A stretch of 64,000 nucleotides of DNA from Hymenobacter terrenus (GCF_000972495.1 NZ_LATM01000012.1:62001-126000), one strand, 5' to 3'; positions 34,389 to 44,257 are shown, counted from the first letter of the stretch. The notes: generated by a model from the letters alone, not told the origin. Program-made: numbers and translations.

Positions 34389-34814
34389 ATGGGCCGCATC
34401 CTCGCTATTGATTACGGAAACAAACGCGTGGGCCTGGCAGTCACCGACCCGTTGTGCATGATTGCCTCGCCGCTGGAAACCATCCATAGCCAGGACCTGG
34501 TGGCGTATGTGCTGGCTTACCATCAGCGTGAGCCCCTGAGGGCTGTGGTAGTGGGCATGCCGCGCACGCTGCTCAACGAGCCCACCGACGTGACCAGCGC
34601 CGTGGTGGGACTGATGCGCCGCCTGCGCCGCGAACTACCCAACGTGCCCGTGCACGAGCTTGATGAGCGGTTTACTTCCCGCATGGCCCACGCCACCATG
34701 TTGGCCGGGGGCCTTGGCCAGAAAGCCCGTCGCGACAAAGCTACCGTAGACCGCATCAGCGCCACCATCATTCTTCAGTCCTTCCTTGAATCACCGCTAA
34801 TGCGGGATATTTAA
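34389..34814 (+). CDS. ruvX: Holliday junction resolvase RuvX (YqgF family)
   Basis: 141 residues, the usual length. RNase H-like fold: MGRILAIDYGNKRVGLAVTD (catalytic Asp8), VVVGMPRTLL, VHELDERFTSRMA and the final KATVDRISATIILQSFLES with an acidic residue. In bacteria YqgF also matures 16S rRNA 5' ends. Peptide deformylase follows 111 bp downstream in the same direction, a common pairing in Bacteroidota. Confidence 0.94.
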   Translation: MGRILAIDYGNKRVGLAVTDPLCMIASPLETIHSQDLVAYVLAYHQREPLRAVVVGMPRTLLNEPTDVTSAVVGLMRRLRRELPNVPVHELDERFTSRMAHATMLAGGLGQKARRDKATVDRISATIILQSFLESPLMRDI

Positions 34815-34925
34815 TTAATGAGCTGAGAATGTGCTGCCGGGCTTGCCGTTGATTACTTCGCGCTAGAGCGTATTCGGTCCGCTCAACAGGACGTTTTTGA
34901 CAACTGATTACTACCTACACAAACC

Positions 34926-35516
34926 ATGATTTATTCCATCGTCGCCATTGGTGACCCCGTTTTGAAGACCAAAGCCAAGAACCTGGCTGCCGATTTACCC
35001 GCTGCCGACTTGCAGCAACTGATTGCCGACATGTTCGAAACCATGTACTACGCCCACGGCGTAGGCTTGGCCGCTCCGCAAATTGGCAAAGGCGTGCGCC
35101 TGTTCGTGATAGATTCCGGGCCGATGGTGGAGGTAGACGAGGAAGACCGCGAAGAACTGGAGCCGCCCATAAAGCGTGCGTTCATCAACCCCGTGATGGT
35201 GAGCGAAACCGGCGAAGAATGGGGCTTTGAGGAAGGCTGCCTGAGCATTCCGGGCGTGCGCGAGCTGGTGACCCGCCCCGCCGACATCGTGCTGCGCTAT
35301 GAGGACGAGAACCGCCAAGTGCATGAGGAGGCCTTTTCCGGCATGGCTGCCCGCATTATTCAGCACGAATACGACCACCTCGAAGGCGTACTCTTTACCG
35401 ACAAACTCTCGGCCTTCAAAAAGCAACTGCTGAAGGGCAAGCTGGCCCGCATCAGCAAGGGCGACGTGAAGCACGACTACCGTATGAGGTTCGCAACAGA
35501 CGGCAAGCGGCGGTAA
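34926..35516 (+). CDS. def: peptide deformylase
   Basis: 196 residues. Removes the formyl group from N-terminal methionine of new proteins. Three signature motifs are intact: GVGLAAPQIG, EEGCLSIPGVR (metal Cys) and IIQHEYDHLEGVLF (HExxH). The acidic insert VEVDEEDREELEPP between motifs 1 and 2 is typical of Bacteroidota enzymes. Probably in one operon with ruvX. Confidence 0.96.
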   Translation: MIYSIVAIGDPVLKTKAKNLAADLPAADLQQLIADMFETMYYAHGVGLAAPQIGKGVRLFVIDSGPMVEVDEEDREELEPPIKRAFINPVMVSETGEEWGFEEGCLSIPGVRELVTRPADIVLRYEDENRQVHEEAFSGMAARIIQHEYDHLEGVLFTDKLSAFKKQLLKGKLARISKGDVKHDYRMRFATDGKRR

Positions 35517-35783
35517 ACCAGCCTAATTTCGGCTCTCGCAACGTACCAGATGAAGCCCGGCCGCCTGGCTGCCAAGGTCCAATTCGCTACTCGGGAACCC
35601 GCCGTAATCATCAGGCGATGCACGGCCCTGAGCGACGCTCACCCACAGCCACGCCGCACTTGCATTGGGCAGGCGTCAGGCGACCTGTAGTAGGGCTGGA
35701 ATAGGCTTGCCCGGTACTGAGCGGGGCTGCACAGCTATTGGCAGTGAGTTTATAACGAAACGCTTTGTCCTAAAGATACAGAA
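35517..35783. other. gap after def
   Basis: No gene supported. Mixed GC content with no clear terminator hairpin. The promoter of the next gene begins at its right edge. Confidence 0.45.
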
Positions 35784-35814
35784 TTTGACTTTATAGACAT
35801 TCCTCGTATCTTTT
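35784..35814 (+). promoter_or_regulatory. promoter TTTG-N19-TATCTTTT, apparently giving a leaderless mRNA
   Basis: TTTG at 35784-35787, 19-bp spacer, TATCTTTT at 35807-35814 (one mismatch to TAnnTTTG). Transcription should start at ~35819-35821, which is the GTG start codon itself. Confidence 0.6.
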
Positions 35815-35818
35815 ACCC

Positions 35819-36796
35819 GTGAAAAAATATGTACTCCTGCTTCTCGTTTGCTTACCGTTATTTCTCGTCTCTCGCCAGGCGTGGGCGTGGGGGTTTTTCG
35901 GCCATCGGCTGCTGAACCGGCTAGCCGTGTACACACTGCCACCGGCCATGATAGGCTTCTACAAAGCCAATATTGACTACCTGACCGTGAACGCCACACG
36001 GCCCGATTCGCGGCGCATGGTGGTGCCCGGCGAAGCCCCCAAGCACTTCCTCGACGTAGACCGCTACGGCGACAGCGCCGAGTATAAAATGCCCCGCAAA
36101 TACGCTGATGCCGTGGCCCGCTACGGCGAAGACTCACTGCTGCGCCACGGCATCGTGCCCTGGAACGTGGTGATGATGAAAAACCAGCTCACCGCCGCCT
36201 TCAAGGCCCGCGACACCGACCGGATTCTGCGGCTCTCCGGCGACATGGGCCACTACATTGCCGATGCCTGCGTGCCGCTGCACACCACTAAAAACTACAA
36301 TGGTCAGCTCACCAACCAACGCGGCATTCACGGGCTATGGGAGTCGCGGCTGCCCGAGCTGCTGAGCACCGACTATGATTTATTTACTGGCAAAGCAAAG
36401 TACCTCGAAGACCCCACCACGGCCATCTGGGCGGCCGTGATTCGCTCACACGCCGCCGTAGACTCGGTGCTGCTATTCGAGAAAGAGCTGACGGCTCAGT
36501 ACCCCGGCGACCGTAAGTTCGGCTACGAACAGCGCAACAATCAGACAGTGCGGACCTATTCGCGCGATTTCAGCAAAGCCTACCACACTAAGCTCAACGG
36601 GCAAGTAGAGCGCCAGATGCGCTACGCAGCCTCTCTCATCGGTAATTTCTGGTTTACGTGTTGGGTTGATGGCGGCTCGCCGGACCTGAGCAAGCTGCCC
36701 CGCACAGCCTCCGAAAACGAAAAGCAGCAGTTGGAGCGCGAAGCCAAAGAAGCCGCTGCCGCGCCTACAGTAAGCGCACCGGGGCATGATGAGTGA
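35819..36796 (+). CDS. zinc-dependent phospholipase C / S1-P1 nuclease-like exported protein
   Basis: 325 residues, GTG start (MKKYVLLLLVCLPLFLVSRQ), signal cut after AWA. Mature N-terminus WGFFGHRLLNRLAVY carries the Trp/His zinc ligands. Further His/Asp clusters are APKHFLDVDRYG, SGDMGHYIADACVPLHTTKN and GIHGLWESRLP. This is the three-zinc helical fold shared by P1 nuclease and bacterial PLC. Bacteroidota members are usually called zinc-dependent phospholipase C family; the real substrate is unknown. The likely promoter ends 4 bp before the start codon. The C-terminal ~30 residues are a charged low-complexity tail. Confidence 0.85.
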   Translation: MKKYVLLLLVCLPLFLVSRQAWAWGFFGHRLLNRLAVYTLPPAMIGFYKANIDYLTVNATRPDSRRMVVPGEAPKHFLDVDRYGDSAEYKMPRKYADAVARYGEDSLLRHGIVPWNVVMMKNQLTAAFKARDTDRILRLSGDMGHYIADACVPLHTTKNYNGQLTNQRGIHGLWESRLPELLSTDYDLFTGKAKYLEDPTTAIWAAVIRSHAAVDSVLLFEKELTAQYPGDRKFGYEQRNNQTVRTYSRDFSKAYHTKLNGQVERQMRYAASLIGNFWFTCWVDGGSPDLSKLPRTASENEKQQLEREAKEAAAAPTVSAPGHDE

Positions 36797-36816
36797 CGCT
36801 TAATGAAAGCGTAAGT

Positions 36817-37761
36817 CTAACTGACTTCTTCGTTTTTCATTACCAGTTCCTCAGTAAGCGCCTCCGTCACATGGAGTTGGTCTAAGTCGACTACGGCAAT
36901 GCCATCCTCCCCCACCTCGTAGGCCCGGACGAAGCGGCGGTGCCACTCTATCTCGTCGTGCGTGTAAGAATTGCGGGCGTGCACGTCTTGAGCGAAGGTA
37001 TCATCGTAGCCCTTGAGTTGAATAATAACTTCAATATCAAAAACTTCGTAGTCTTCCGGGCCGAGGCCATATAGTGGGCTGTCGGGCGTGATATCGTGCA
37101 CCACCGTCCAACTCAAGGGAAAAAAGCTGATAGAATCACGCTCCAGGGGTAGGAAATCGTATTTCTGGTTACTCGTGGCCGGGTCTACGGTTTTAAGAAG
37201 TACGCGGGCCTGTAAGTCAATCAGGATGTTGGAGCGCTGGTTGGCGATGCGGAACTGCAAGCACGGCGTACCATCGGCACGACGGCTGATGATGGCCGTC
37301 TGGCTGAAATGAATGCGCGCCGAGGGCCGCGAAAACCGGCCGTAGAGCAATCCCGTAGCCAGCGCGAAGGTGAGCACGCCCACCAAGGCCTCCACGCTCG
37401 ATACTAAACCGGTGCCGTTGCTACCAGGGTACACGTGGCCGTAGCCAACGGAAGTGAAGGTTTGAATCGAGAAAAACAAGGCGCTTAGGAAGTCCTGCCA
37501 CCAGCCTCGCGGTGCTGCTACACCAGGCAAGTCATTGAGCCCCAGACCTAGGTAGACAAAGGCAAACACTCCATTCAGTACGCTGAAAAACAGGATCAAT
37601 AGCCCAATAAACGACCACCAATCCATCTGAATAAGCGATTGGTAAAGGTCGTAGCGATGAGGCCCGCCGCGCCGTCGCACGTTAAAAGAGCCGTCGTGGT
37701 TGATGGCCCGCTTGGTACGGCGCGAGAACTTTTCGCCAATGCCAGGGTCGAGGGTAGCCAT
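36817..37761 (-). CDS. inward-rectifier potassium channel (KirBac type)
   Basis: 314 residues. Two membrane helices (~51-75 and ~115-140) flank a pore loop with the K+ filter TSVGYGHVYP. A cytoplasmic beta-rich Kir domain (~145-300) follows: ISRRADGTPCLQFRIANQRS, then PLSWTVVHDITPDSPLYG and DIEVIIQLKGYDDTF. The N-terminal FNVRRRGGPHRYDLYQSL matches the slide helix region. Conducts K+ across the inner membrane. Monocistronic. Confidence 0.93.
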   Translation of the reverse strand: MATLDPGIGEKFSRRTKRAINHDGSFNVRRRGGPHRYDLYQSLIQMDWWSFIGLLILFFSVLNGVFAFVYLGLGLNDLPGVAAPRGWWQDFLSALFFSIQTFTSVGYGHVYPGSNGTGLVSSVEALVGVLTFALATGLLYGRFSRPSARIHFSQTAIISRRADGTPCLQFRIANQRSNILIDLQARVLLKTVDPATSNQKYDFLPLERDSISFFPLSWTVVHDITPDSPLYGLGPEDYEVFDIEVIIQLKGYDDTFAQDVHARNSYTHDEIEWHRRFVRAYEVGEDGIAVVDLDQLHVTEALTEELVMKNEEVS

Positions 37762-37937
37762 TTGAGAAGGGAATGAGTTGGTGGGGTGCCTTGGAGGACG
37801 CGGATTGAAAGTGGGAAATCAAAAATAGAAGTTTGGGTGGAGAATGTAGCCCGTCCGCACATCCGTCCTCGATAAACCCGCCGATGAGGCTCCGGTTTTC
37901 GTCCTTGCACACTCACTCATTTTTCCCCCAACTCATC

Positions 37938-38312
37938 ATGAAAGGCATCTATTCGCTCATTTTGCTCACTATTTCCAACTTGTTCATGACTTTCGCCTGG
38001 TACGGGCACCTGCACTTATTCAAGAAGATGGCCTGGTTTGCCAAGCTGGGGCTAGGCGGTGTTGTTCTGGTAAGCTGGGGACTCGCCCTCTTCGAATACA
38101 TGTTTCAGGTGCCCGCTAACCGGCTGGGATTTGCAGAGAATGGCGGCTCGTTCAGCCTATTTCAGCTCAAAGTCATTCAGGAAGTTATCAGCCTCACGGT
38201 ATTCACTCTGTGCGTGGTATTTGTCTTCAAAACCGATAAGCTAGGCTGGAATCATTTAGTGGGATTCGGGCTACTAGTGGCAGCAGTTTATGTAATTTTT
38301 AAGAAATGGTAA
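37938..38312 (+). CDS. DUF486 (DMT-superfamily) small membrane protein
   Basis: 124 residues from ATG 37938 (MKGIYSLILLTISNLFMTFA). Four membrane segments, with WYGHLHLF, LVSWGLALFEYMFQVPANRLG, FSLFQLKVIQEVISLTVF and a basic KKW end. This is the DUF486 pattern, a small EmrE-like family of unknown cargo. The frame is open upstream to 37833, but that part shows no membrane or family pattern. Confidence 0.9.
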   Translation: MKGIYSLILLTISNLFMTFAWYGHLHLFKKMAWFAKLGLGGVVLVSWGLALFEYMFQVPANRLGFAENGGSFSLFQLKVIQEVISLTVFTLCVVFVFKTDKLGWNHLVGFGLLVAAVYVIFKKW

Positions 38313-38439
38313 GCCAAAATTTAGTATGATTATTTTATTATTTTTATAAATAAGGTCGGCCGAGCACATAAATTTGACGGTTTTGGCTTGGATAAAACAC
38401 TAGTATTTCAACTTTTCTTAAGCATTTGGTTCTACTACT

Positions 38440-39170
38440 TTATAGCCATGCCGGCGTCGGCGCCAGCAGCCTGGTACCCGAAGGCTTGTACATGGTGGGC
38501 TCCGATGCAACGGCTTATCACTCCTTTTTAGTGGCAACGACTTTGGCCTAGATGACCTTTACATCGGCACCTGCGCCGTGTCGCTGGTTGTGAACAACAT
38601 CATCAGTGGTGCGTTGAGCAACACCTCACCAGCCCAGACCGTTGCGTCGCTGAGCGCAACCGTAACTGGTGGTCCGCCACTGAGTAACTTCACTATCCAG
38701 ACGTTGCCTAATACGACCAGCGGCATCCTGTACCTGGGGGGTTCGCCGGTCATTCCCGGTCAGATTATTCCCTCCGGCCAAGCCAATCAGCTCATGTTTG
38801 CCCCCGTGGCCGGCTATGTAGGCAGCGCCGTATTCACTTACACCGCCACCGACAACAGCGGTGCGGGCAGCAACAACACCGCCACCTTCACCATTCCGGT
38901 AGACAATCGTCCGCTGCCGGTGGAACTGGTTTCGTTCGAAGCAACTGCCGTGGATAGCCGCGACGCGCAACTGACTTGGCGCACAGCTTCGGAGAAAAAT
39001 AACGACCATTTCGACGTAAAAATAACGACCATTTCGACGTGGAGCGCAGCTTCAATGGCGAAACCTTTACCCAGATAGCTACCGTGGCTGGTCAGGGCAA
39101 CACCAGCCGCCCCACCAACTATGCCTACACCGATGCCGGCGTGGGTGTGGGCCGCAAAGGCTTTTTTCAT
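38440..39170 (+). pseudogene. decayed T9SS surface-protein gene
   Basis: Pieces of a Hymenobacter-type surface protein in several frames. A GNDFGLDDLYIGTC block near 38530-38574 lies in a frame with an upstream stop. An open stretch from 38578 holds a cadherin-like repeat (VFTYTATDNSGAGSNNTATF), then PLPVELVSFEATAVDSRDAQ and WRTASEKNNDHFDV. There a 23-bp tandem duplication (38995-39017, 39018-39040) shifts the frame; without it the reading continues VERSFNGETFTQIATVAGQG to ~39150. The YYRLxQVD part and the sorting tail of intact relatives (51090, 60095) are missing. Confidence 0.85.
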
Positions 39171-39385
39171 TACAACTCGGGGCAGCCACGTGAGGATTTT
39201 CTATTTGCATTTTCCCCAAGTGAATTCTCGGATTTTGCTCTGTGTTTGACTGCACACTTCAGCGCATAAGGCAAAGCCGCGGCAGGTATTCAGGTTTATC
39301 CAATCATAGCATATAGCTCTGTTTTACAAAATCTTGTCGCAAGCATTAATCTGCTTATAACCTCACCCGTACACGTAGCGTAACA

Positions 39386-41737
39386 ATGAATCCGGACTTT
39401 GTCCGGGCATTCTCTTTCCATATGCCTCACTTCTGCGCCCGAATACTGCTGGTATTACTGCTAGCAGGCAGCTTTGCTTTTTCTACCCAGGCTCAGAAAG
39501 TGGGGTTGGTATTGAGTGGCGGTGGGGCGAAAGGACTGGCCCATGTGGGGGTACTCAAGCAGCTGGAGCGCAACCAGATTCCCATCGATTATATCGTGGG
39601 TACCAGCATGGGGGCCGTCATTGGCGGCATGTACGCGGCAGGCTATTCACCGACTGAGATTGAGCAAATTGTGCTCAGCCCAGAATTTCAGAACTGGACT
39701 TCGGGTAAGACGCTGGAAAGCAAAACATTCAACTACCTCACGGCCGAACCCTCGCCATCGTCGCTACGATTAGGCGTAGCCATCGACTCCACCTTCAGCA
39801 CGCGGGTGAGCACCAACCTGGTGAATGACCTGAATCTAAACCTGGCCCTGGCCCGACTGATGGCCCCGGCCGGAGCCATCAGCAATTACGACTTCAACAA
39901 CCTCTTCGTGCCCTTTCGGTGCATGGCATCGGAGGTATTTACGCGGCAGGAAGTGGTACAGCGCAAAGGGTCGCTGTCGGATGCCGTGCGCAACTCCATG
40001 ACGTTTCCGCTGGCATTCCGCCCCATTCGCAACCTCGATGGGCGTTACTATTTCGATGGTGCGGTGTATGACAACTTCCCCACCACGGCCATGAAACAGA
40101 ACTTTGCGCCCGACATCATTATTGGGGTGAATGTGGGCGATGTGGCTTACAAAAAGTATCCCAAAAACGATGATGCCCTGCTGACCACCACCTTGTTGTT
40201 TCTGGGCACCAGCGTGGCCGACACGGGCAGCGTAGGCAAGAATGGAATTTTCATTCAGCCCAACCTCGAAGGCATGGGCGTCGGCGACTTCGACCTGGTG
40301 AAGACCTTCATTGCCAAAGGCGACACGGCCACGCTGTTGAAAATGGACCTCATTAAGCAGCGAATTAGCCGCCGTCAGGATTCTACCATGCTACAAAACC
40401 GCCGGCGCGCGTTTCAGGACCGCGCCCCCGCCCCGCGTTTTATTGAGGTAAATGTGAATGGATTGCGGCGTGACCAGAATAATTACGCGGCCTCATTTTT
40501 TCGGCGTAAGGGCCGTGAATATTCCCTTGATGATATTGAAGAGGGCTACTATCGCCTGGCATCAGATGATTACTTCAAGAATATCTACCCGCGCATCCGC
40601 TACGATGCAGCGCGCAAGGGCTATATTTTTAGCGTCGATGCCCGGCGTAATAACAATGTGTCGGCGGAGGTTGGCTTTGTGCTCAGCAACCGGCCCATCG
40701 ATAATCTATACGTGGGGGTTGAATTTCGCTACCTCCGCAAGCTGCTCTACACAACCTCGGCTGATGTAAGTCTGGGCCGGTTTTACAATGGCGCGCACGG
40801 CTCGTTTCGCATCAATGTGCCTAACAAGATTCCGTTTTACATTGAGCCCAGTATCACTTACAACCAGTGGGATTATCAGAACACCGGGGGGCTACTCGGG
40901 CGCGATGTGCTGAGCACCCAGGTACGGCAACGGGACACCAAAATCGGGGCGCAGGTTGGCGTTAGCCCCAACTACCGCAGCCGCTTGCTACTCGACGCGG
41001 GCGCGTTCTACAACAACGATTCCTACGCCAATACAAGAGAAATCAACAGCGGAGCGGTTCTGGATGTCACCTCCTTCAGGGGTGGCACCGTGGCCTTGCA
41101 ATTCACTCGAAACTCGCTCAACCGTAAACAGTACGCCACCAGCGGCCTGCGGGTAGTGAGCACCGTGCGCAGCGTATTCGGCCAGGAAAAATATACCCCC
41201 GGCTCCACTGCCGACCCCCTCCGGGCAGCCGCCACGCGCAACCGCCAGTGGCTACAGTTCCGGGCTACCGCCGAGCGCTACTTCCCCCTCAAGGGCGACC
41301 GGCACGCTTGGGGCTACTTCGCCGAAGCCGTATTCAGCGGTCAGCCGCGCTTCTCCAACTACCGCTCCAGCATAACCACTGCCCCCTTGTTTGCGCCCCT
41401 CCCCGATGCTCGCACATCGTTCAGGGATACGTATCGCTCACCGCGTTTCGCGGCGGCTGGCCTACGCTACAACCAGCCCTTTCTAACCAAGCTCGAATGG
41501 CGCTCCGAAGTGTACTTACACGTCAATTACCAGGCGCTTTACCAAGGCCCCAACCAGGAGGCGCTGCTGAAAAAAGGCTTTGAGCGGCCCCGCCTGACGG
41601 CCAGCACGGGGGTGCTTTTCCAGACTCCCGTGGGGCCGCTCGCCGTTCATGCCCTGTTCTACGATGACCCCACGCGCCGCTTCAGCATCTACGGGCACTT
41701 GGGCTACCTGCTGTTCCGCAGTCGGGCACTGGAATAG
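39386..41737 (+). CDS. patatin-like phospholipase with POTRA and BamA-type barrel
   Basis: 783 residues. Signal peptide ends near TQAQ. Patatin domain (~35-250): GLVLSGGGAKGLAHVGVLKQ (oxyanion), GTSMGAVIGGMYAAGYS (nucleophile Ser), and the dyad Asp in YYFDGAVYDNFP. A POTRA-like unit (~355-425: FIEVNVNGLRRDQNNY) follows. The C-terminal ~340 residues form a surface-antigen/BamA-family barrel with strands such as SAEVGFVLSNRPIDNLYVGV and a final GHLGYLLFRSRAL. This is the PlpD/FplA type architecture (type Vd) as found in Bacteroidota, acting at the outer membrane on phospholipids. Confidence 0.93.
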   Translation: MNPDFVRAFSFHMPHFCARILLVLLLAGSFAFSTQAQKVGLVLSGGGAKGLAHVGVLKQLERNQIPIDYIVGTSMGAVIGGMYAAGYSPTEIEQIVLSPEFQNWTSGKTLESKTFNYLTAEPSPSSLRLGVAIDSTFSTRVSTNLVNDLNLNLALARLMAPAGAISNYDFNNLFVPFRCMASEVFTRQEVVQRKGSLSDAVRNSMTFPLAFRPIRNLDGRYYFDGAVYDNFPTTAMKQNFAPDIIIGVNVGDVAYKKYPKNDDALLTTTLLFLGTSVADTGSVGKNGIFIQPNLEGMGVGDFDLVKTFIAKGDTATLLKMDLIKQRISRRQDSTMLQNRRRAFQDRAPAPRFIEVNVNGLRRDQNNYAASFFRRKGREYSLDDIEEGYYRLASDDYFKNIYPRIRYDAARKGYIFSVDARRNNNVSAEVGFVLSNRPIDNLYVGVEFRYLRKLLYTTSADVSLGRFYNGAHGSFRINVPNKIPFYIEPSITYNQWDYQNTGGLLGRDVLSTQVRQRDTKIGAQVGVSPNYRSRLLLDAGAFYNNDSYANTREINSGAVLDVTSFRGGTVALQFTRNSLNRKQYATSGLRVVSTVRSVFGQEKYTPGSTADPLRAAATRNRQWLQFRATAERYFPLKGDRHAWGYFAEAVFSGQPRFSNYRSSITTAPLFAPLPDARTSFRDTYRSPRFAAAGLRYNQPFLTKLEWRSEVYLHVNYQALYQGPNQEALLKKGFERPRLTASTGVLFQTPVGPLAVHALFYDDPTRRFSIYGHLGYLLFRSRALE

Positions 41738-41781
41738 GCCGGAGGCATAGCTAAAACTGCTCCGGCTGCCTGAATCAGGCC

Positions 41782-41914
41782 TTTTAGAGCGGTTTCGGAG
41801 TCGCTGTTCCGTAACGCGGACTTTTAGCCCGCGCCTCAGCTGCTCAGGTGGGCTCGCGGACTAAAAGTCCGCGCTACAGCGGGGCAGTACACCGACCCCG
41901 AAACGGCTCTAAAA
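41782..41914. repeat. MITE-like palindromic element, copy B
   Basis: Terminal inverted repeats of ~28 bp: left ttttagagcggtttcggagt, right complement ttttagagccgtttcggggt. Inside, acgcggacttttagcccgcg and cgcggactaaaagtccgcg form a second palindromic pair around cagctgctcagg. No coding sequence. It shares its right end and core with 25044-25193. Confidence 0.8.
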
Positions 41915-42145
41915 TGAAGCGTTTAGCCCCCCTTTGGTCGTTATGCTGCGCTTTTCGAAGCAGGACACGAAATCGGATTTCTAACTAGGTTTAGCAGCCG
42001 GGGATAAAATTATTTAGGCCTTCGCAGGCCACCTGCCGGGTTCTGGTGGTCTTTGAGCGAAAAAGCAGACCACGTAGCAACTCTCCCAACCGCTTTCCGT
42101 ACTTCGCCGCTTCTACCTTCTCGCGCTTGGCGCGTATACTCCGCT

Positions 42146-43345
42146 ATGAGACCTTCTACCGCCTACCACTCTCTCAAAACGGAATTGCGCTCGGTGCGGG
42201 CGGAACTAGAATGGATGCGGACCGAACGCGTCGACAAGGCAGAGCATCAGGCACTGGCCGACCGCTACGCGGATAGCCAGGACCGGTTTCGGACGGTGTT
42301 TGAGAACTCCCCGCTCGGGCAGAAAATCATTACCCCGGACCTGGTTATCCGGCAAGCCAACCGGGCCGTACTGGACATGCTCGGCTGTGCAGAATTGGAA
42401 GACGTGGTCGGCCATAAAATTCAGGAGTTTGCGCACCCGGACCACCAGGAGGACTGGCGCTTTTTGCAGGAGCGGCTCTGGGCCCACAAGCTGCCGCATT
42501 TCACCCTCGAAACCTGTCTGGTGCGTATCGACGGGTCCTCGTTCTGGTGCCAGGTCACGTCGATGCGCTTTCCCGACAATGGCGAAGAACTCGGCTTCAC
42601 GCAGCTGGAGGACATCAGCGACCGCAAAGCGCTGGAACTGTCGGTCAAGAGCATCTACGACGCCCAGGAAACCATCATGCACCTCGTCAGCCATGACCTG
42701 AAGACGCCCATTGCCCATATTCAGCTGCTCACGGACTTACTCCAGCGTCAGATAGACGCGGCTCGGCTGGCGACGGACGACGCCCCGGATACGGTCCGGT
42801 ACCTGGCCCTCATCCGCCAGGCGTGCGCCGACGCTTACAAGCTGCTCCAGGACGTGCTGCTGCTGGGCTCGCTCGACGCCCGGGACGTCAAAAAGCGGCC
42901 CACCGACCTAAGCGCCTTGCTGGTGAGCCGGCTGGCGACCCACCAGCTGGCCGCGCAGGAAAAGGGCCTCGCGCTGGTGCTGGACCTACCGGCACAGGCC
43001 CTGCGCGCCAACCTGCACGCCGACACCTTCGGGCGGGTGGTGGACAACCTGGTGAGCAACGCCCTGAAGTTTACGCCGGCCGGCGGGCGGGTGACCGTGG
43101 GGCTGCAGGAGTGTCCCGGCTGCGTGTTGCTGACGGTGCGCGACACGGGCATTGGCATTCCCGAGGCGCTGCAAGCCGACCTGTTTGAGAAGTTCAGCAC
43201 CTCGGCCCGGTCCGGCGTGGGCGGCGAGGCCAGCACGGGGCTGGGCTTATTCATCACCCGGCAGATTGTGCAGCTGCACCGCGGCAAGCTGTGGGTGGAA
43301 AGCCGGGAGGGCGAGGGCTCCTGCTTTTTTGTGAAGCTGCATTGA
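42146..43345 (+). CDS. PAS-domain sensor histidine kinase
   Basis: About 399 residues from ATG 42146 (MRPSTAYHSLKTELRSVRAE); the frame is open to 42053. A short coiled-coil is followed by a PAS domain (FRTVFENSPLGQKIITPDLV, then FTQLEDISDRKALE). The HisKA box is MHLVSHDLKTPIAHIQLL. HATPase_c follows with N-box VVDNLVSNALKFTP, G1 DTGIGIPE, the F-box FEKFS and G2 GLGLFITRQIV. No membrane segment, so a cytoplasmic sensor. No response regulator gene adjoins it; it is an orphan kinase. Confidence 0.92.
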   Translation: MRPSTAYHSLKTELRSVRAELEWMRTERVDKAEHQALADRYADSQDRFRTVFENSPLGQKIITPDLVIRQANRAVLDMLGCAELEDVVGHKIQEFAHPDHQEDWRFLQERLWAHKLPHFTLETCLVRIDGSSFWCQVTSMRFPDNGEELGFTQLEDISDRKALELSVKSIYDAQETIMHLVSHDLKTPIAHIQLLTDLLQRQIDAARLATDDAPDTVRYLALIRQACADAYKLLQDVLLLGSLDARDVKKRPTDLSALLVSRLATHQLAAQEKGLALVLDLPAQALRANLHADTFGRVVDNLVSNALKFTPAGGRVTVGLQECPGCVLLTVRDTGIGIPEALQADLFEKFSTSARSGVGGEASTGLGLFITRQIVQLHRGKLWVESREGEGSCFFVKLH

Positions 43346-43419
43346 GCCGCCCGCCCTTGCAACGGCGAAGGCCTACTGTAACTTCATTTCAGTTGTTATA
43401 AAAAGGCCAATTGGCCTAA

Positions 43420-44130
43420 CTAATTCAGCGCCTGCATCACCTCCGTCGCGGCTTCAAGTGGCAGCAGGTGCCCGGCGCCGGGCACCACCGTGAACGGCGT
43501 GCCAGCCGGCAGCAGCGGCAGGGTTAGCTCGCGTTGCGTTACGGGCGTAATGGCCACGTCGCCCTCCCCCACCAGCAGGTGGCAGGGCACCTTCAGCGCG
43601 ACCATTAGCTCCGCAATGCTTTCCCGCGAGCCTTTTCGCAGCCAGCTGGCCCAAGCTGCTGGGCTGCTGCGGAGGTTGTCGGCAATGACGTTGGCGCGCA
43701 CCGTTGCCGATAGCGGCCGCCGGGTGATTTTGCCGAAGGTCTTTTCGGCTTCCTCCGGTTTGCCGTGGGCTGCCAACAACGCGGCCCGGTCATCATCGGA
43801 AATGGGCTCACCCGCCGGCGGAGAAGGTGAGAGCAGCACCAAGCGGCGCAAACGGGCGGGGTGCCGAGCAGCCAGGGCCAACGCCATTTTGCCACTCATG
43901 CTGTGCCCAACCAAGGTAAAGTCGCTTACGCTGTTTTGCCGCAGATATTCCGCTATCCAATCAGCGTAGGCGCGCACCGAATAGTCGAACCCCACCGGCA
44001 CCGCCTGCTGACCAAACCCGGGCAGGTCCGGCGACAGCAGAGCCACATTGGGCCGCAGCAAGGAACGCAGAACATCGTATTCGCGGCCGGCACTGGCCCA
44101 GCAGTGCAACGCAAGAATGGTGTGAGCCAT
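43420..44130 (-). CDS. alpha/beta hydrolase
   Basis: 236 residues, no signal peptide. LALHCWASAGREYDVL is the oxyanion strand. The nucleophile elbow is LVGHSMSGKMALALA, with VGEGDVAITP (Asp) and GAGHLLPLEA (His). A small MhpC/YdjP-like cytoplasmic esterase of unknown substrate. A scrap of a duplicated 3' end lies upstream at 44258-44335. Confidence 0.85.
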   Translation of the reverse strand: MAHTILALHCWASAGREYDVLRSLLRPNVALLSPDLPGFGQQAVPVGFDYSVRAYADWIAEYLRQNSVSDFTLVGHSMSGKMALALAARHPARLRRLVLLSPSPPAGEPISDDDRAALLAAHGKPEEAEKTFGKITRRPLSATVRANVIADNLRSSPAAWASWLRKGSRESIAELMVALKVPCHLLVGEGDVAITPVTQRELTLPLLPAGTPFTVVPGAGHLLPLEAATEVMQALN

Positions 44131-44257
44131 AACATAAAATAGGTGAATGCTTGCTTACGGATAGCCCGCCCGTAGCGCCGTAAACTGGTCTCGATTCTAC
44201 GCACTTACCCAAAGACCACAGGCGGCCTTGAGCATGGATACTCACCCGTCCCGCCAG

